64,000 nucleotides of DNA from Ostrinia nubilalis. Taxonomy: Eukaryota; Arthropoda; Insecta; Lepidoptera; Crambidae. Below the pieces are notes generated by a model. The model had not been told where the DNA came from and made no database searches. It saw only the letters and a list, made by a program, of their open reading frames with translations. The stretch's first letter is position 1. Each line of letters opens with the position of its first letter. Below, one piece after another: positions 61,395 to 64,000 of this stretch. Where the stretch lies: NCBI RefSeq assembly GCF_963855985.1, contig NC_087091.1:11724154-11788153 (forward strand). Reading direction: 5' to 3'. The position numbers and the translations under genes were made by a program.

Positions 61395-62286
61395 TATAGG
61401 TGTTCCAGAATCTCATGGCAAACAAAAATATTGGAAAAGTGTGTTTTTCATATGGCCATTGTCTATGGCTTTATTGTCACCTGTCAAAGTAAATCAAGAG
61501 ATCTGTCAGCCGCTGCAGAAATTTTGTAATCTCTTCATGCCTATTTGTTATTTTTGTGAAAAAGACGAAAAAACTCAAGCAAGTCATATTGTTTTCAAAG
61601 TGTATTGTAAAATAAGGCATAATTCAAAGTCAATCTTTGATTTTAAAGCGCGTCGTTGAGTTGACAGTAAGTTGGAGTGAAATGTTTTGATACTTACCTA
61701 CATTTAGTTTATTACAGTCAGAAGGAGGGTTATGTTTATTTTTATATTATTCTTACCTAATAGCTGCTTTATCGGGGTTTTCAGGTGTAGGTATTTCATG
61801 CATTGGTGCAGAGGAATGGTGAAAATGTTATGACCATATAAAGAAAATTGAAAAAGATTTCATCAAGCAAGTTTGAGTAATTGAAATGCTGAAAAAGCTA
61901 TTTATATTATATTAATACCTCTTTAACTTGATCATCTATTTAAAGAACAAGAAATGCAAGTGGAGTTCTTAGAATCGTTTTCTAGTTCTGAATGAAGTGA
62001 TAAGTTATAATAAGTACCTATGATAGGTACTTAATAAAATTATTTACAGTAATATACAGTTTACTTATTTTTCAAGACCATGTTCCTATGTTAAAAACCC
62101 GATGTATAACAACATTCTTCATACACATACCTAAAATGTATAGGTAGGCATTCGTACTTCATGTTCATTAATATTAGTCATAAATAAAAATTAAACAGTA
62201 TCAAGATCATTTAATCCAATTTCCCCAGTATTGCACTCAACAAAGTTTATTTTCCCCATTTGCCATGAGTTTCTGGTACACCTATA
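61395..62286. mobile_element. TIR element (TATAGGTGT-CCAGAATCTC), copy B, inverted
   Basis: TATAGGTGTTCCAGAATCTC to GGTACACCTATA. It matches the reverse complement of 59561-60482 along most of its length. The 104-codon frame at 61345-61659 and its counterpart in copy A are not recognisable proteins. Confidence 0.82.
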
Positions 62287-63581
62287 ACTACTCCTACTAA
62301 ACTACCACCCATTCAATCATCATTGGTTTCAAAAAATGATGGCATTGACTTCGTGATCGATATCACAATCGATATTTAATGTAAATCGATAATCCTTAAT
62401 CGATGTGTACGTGTAATCGAGTAAAGCTTACGCACATCACTAATGAAAAAGTTTCACGTCGAGTCGAGAGTCGATTTCCATCTCGGTAAAAAACATCTAG
62501 GCCAACCAAATTCCATAAATTTTGAAGCAGGGAAAAGTTTATCTTCTTTGAAATTAAACAAACTGTTGCTAGCAATAATTCATAAACTATAATGCTATCT
62601 CAATGTATTAGTATCAACGAGAATTTCAGGAAGTTTTTAAGGCGGTAACCACCATATAACCTAGAAGGACACAATCAAATAAGTTTTATCCGATGAAAAG
62701 GTAACAGAGTGCCATCGAATGCTAAATCCACCTTTGCAGTATATGAACATATTACAAGACTATTTTCTCGAAAGATGTTGGTATCGACGTTATAGTTGGT
62801 GAGTTAACTTATTGTATTTTTAGCACATTCGTTTTATTAGTCATTAGTTTGTACACGCCCACTGTTGCATGTCCACAAGTTGACTAGTTTTCCGTATTTT
62901 CACAACTTTCGCACAAAACTTGCATATTTGCCTGATATCACTCAGTTTATTTATTTTGAGTATTGTAAACACAAAACAACTATGAAATAATAATTAAATT
63001 GTACATAAGTAGGTATAATATGTTTTATAGTTCCAAAAAACTTCTAAAATAAACTTTATACTATACAAGCTCGCTTAAAATAATTATGTATTTCAGATTT
63101 TCTAAATTTAAGGGAGGTGCTTATTTAATTTAAAAAAGCACATTCAAATTAGATTGTTCAGGTGCGGTAAAATCTTTTAATGGTCAATGTTTATTGGTGA
63201 ATTACTCTATATTAAGTTAATCTTAAAACCTTAATATAAAAGTCTTCACAACTTTATCATTCTTATTTATCTCAGTTGAATGCTTTACTTTTATTTCAAG
63301 GGAGGTATTTGCTCTGAATGCAAAAATAACTAAATGCACAGGTAGATGAAAAACAACACAAGAAATATTGTATATTTGAGTTATTGTTTGCATCAAATAT
63401 ATTTTTTAATTTATGCTAATATTAATAACAGATTCATAATGACGAAATTGCCACGAAGAGCCGCGTGGCATCCAAAGTGTTCAGATTTTTCATAACTTTT
63501 AATGAAAGATTTGTTAATCAAGTCTACTTGTTATTCCCTCTGACTTTAAACACTTCAGTAAAATTACTATTATAATTTATA
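62287..63581. other. Gene-free AT-rich stretch
   Basis: ATCGAT-rich sequence at about 62325-62420, then AT-rich DNA. No coding exon seen. Confidence 0.4.
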
Positions 63582-63990
63582 CAGGGTGGAATTTTGTAAT
63601 GCCACCAGGAGGGAAGGTACTCTTAATACTGTCGATAGAAAATTTTACTCAAAGAAAACATTCCTTTATTTTTGAAAAGAAACAGAACTGCATTCAAAGA
63701 TTTCCAAAAATTTGCTTGCCAGACCCGAGAATCGAACCAACTCAAATCTGTTAAAAATTACACCTGTATTTTTATTGCATCAATCGTTCTTCAATAATTA
63801 CAAATCTTAAATAATTGACATAATTATTTACAGAAAATTGTAGTATAAAAGTGGTAAATTGTCGAAAATTTTTCGGAAATCTTTGAATGCAGTTCTTTTT
63901 CTTTTCAAAAATAAAATAATGTTTTCTTTGAGTAAAATTTTTTATCTACAGTATTAAGAGTACTTGGTGGCATCACAAAATTCCACCCTG
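63582..63990. mobile_element. TA-flanked palindromic MITE (CAGGGTGGAATTTTGT), 409 bp
   Basis: CAGGGTGGAATTTTGTAATG and its inverted partner form the ends of long arms (over 120 bp each). TA flanks at 63580-63581 and 63991-63992. A tRNA T-arm-like GGTTCGATTCTCGGG (minus strand, about 63725-63740) sits in the middle. Confidence 0.85.
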
Positions 63991-64000
63991 TATATGTCTT

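Overview
The window looks like nuclear DNA of a moth or butterfly (Lepidoptera). It is AT-rich and its genes have spliced exons with GT-AG introns. It is full of repeats with a lepidopteran character: Helitron-like elements that end in CTAG and carry (GACA)n tracts, MITEs that begin CAGGGTG and are flanked by TA, RTE-clade LINE tails that end in (GATGAT)n, and tRNA-derived SINEs. The species could not be identified.

Only two host genes can be supported, and they converge. On the plus strand, two exons (4915-5172 and 6593-8484) encode the C-terminal 715 residues of a secreted-type protein. It has one six-cysteine chitin-binding domain (CBM14/peritrophin-A) followed by a long, low-complexity, polyQ- and Pro/Thr-rich tail, as in CPAP1-like cuticle proteins. 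Its first exon(s) were not found. On the minus strand, eight coding exons (22805 down to 12169) rebuild a complete 310-residue very-long-chain fatty acid elongase (ELOVL). Every exon phase agrees. A probable AUG-free leader exon and a GC-rich promoter lie about 14 kb upstream, near 36805-37000.

The elongase introns hold Helitron-like copies, MITEs, a tRNA-derived SINE, a pogo-like element with a transposase remnant, and a broken Tc1/mariner-type transposase fragment. At 17484-19048 there is a three-level nest: a SINE inside a 1,295-bp element with a 9-bp target duplication, inside a palindromic TA-flanked MITE.

From about 38.9 kb to the end I found no host gene, only layered mobile DNA. The main item is a 6,309-bp element at 49523-55831. 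It has two 808-bp, nearly identical terminal inverted repeats and an exact 9-bp target duplication (CTTGCAAAT), which fits a Mutator-like or Foldback-type element. Inside it are a second inverted-repeat element with a perfect 146-bp-arm hairpin, a palindromic MITE, a 753-bp TIR element and a broken RTE reverse transcriptase. Right of it come an internally duplicated TIR element (55854-57388), a young LTR-like element with no coding capacity (57778-59366, 342-bp repeats, one mismatch) whose interior carries tandem GC-rich hairpins, and two opposed copies of one TIR element around a hAT-like insertion (59561-62286). Families were assigned by reading motifs and termini; no database search was run.
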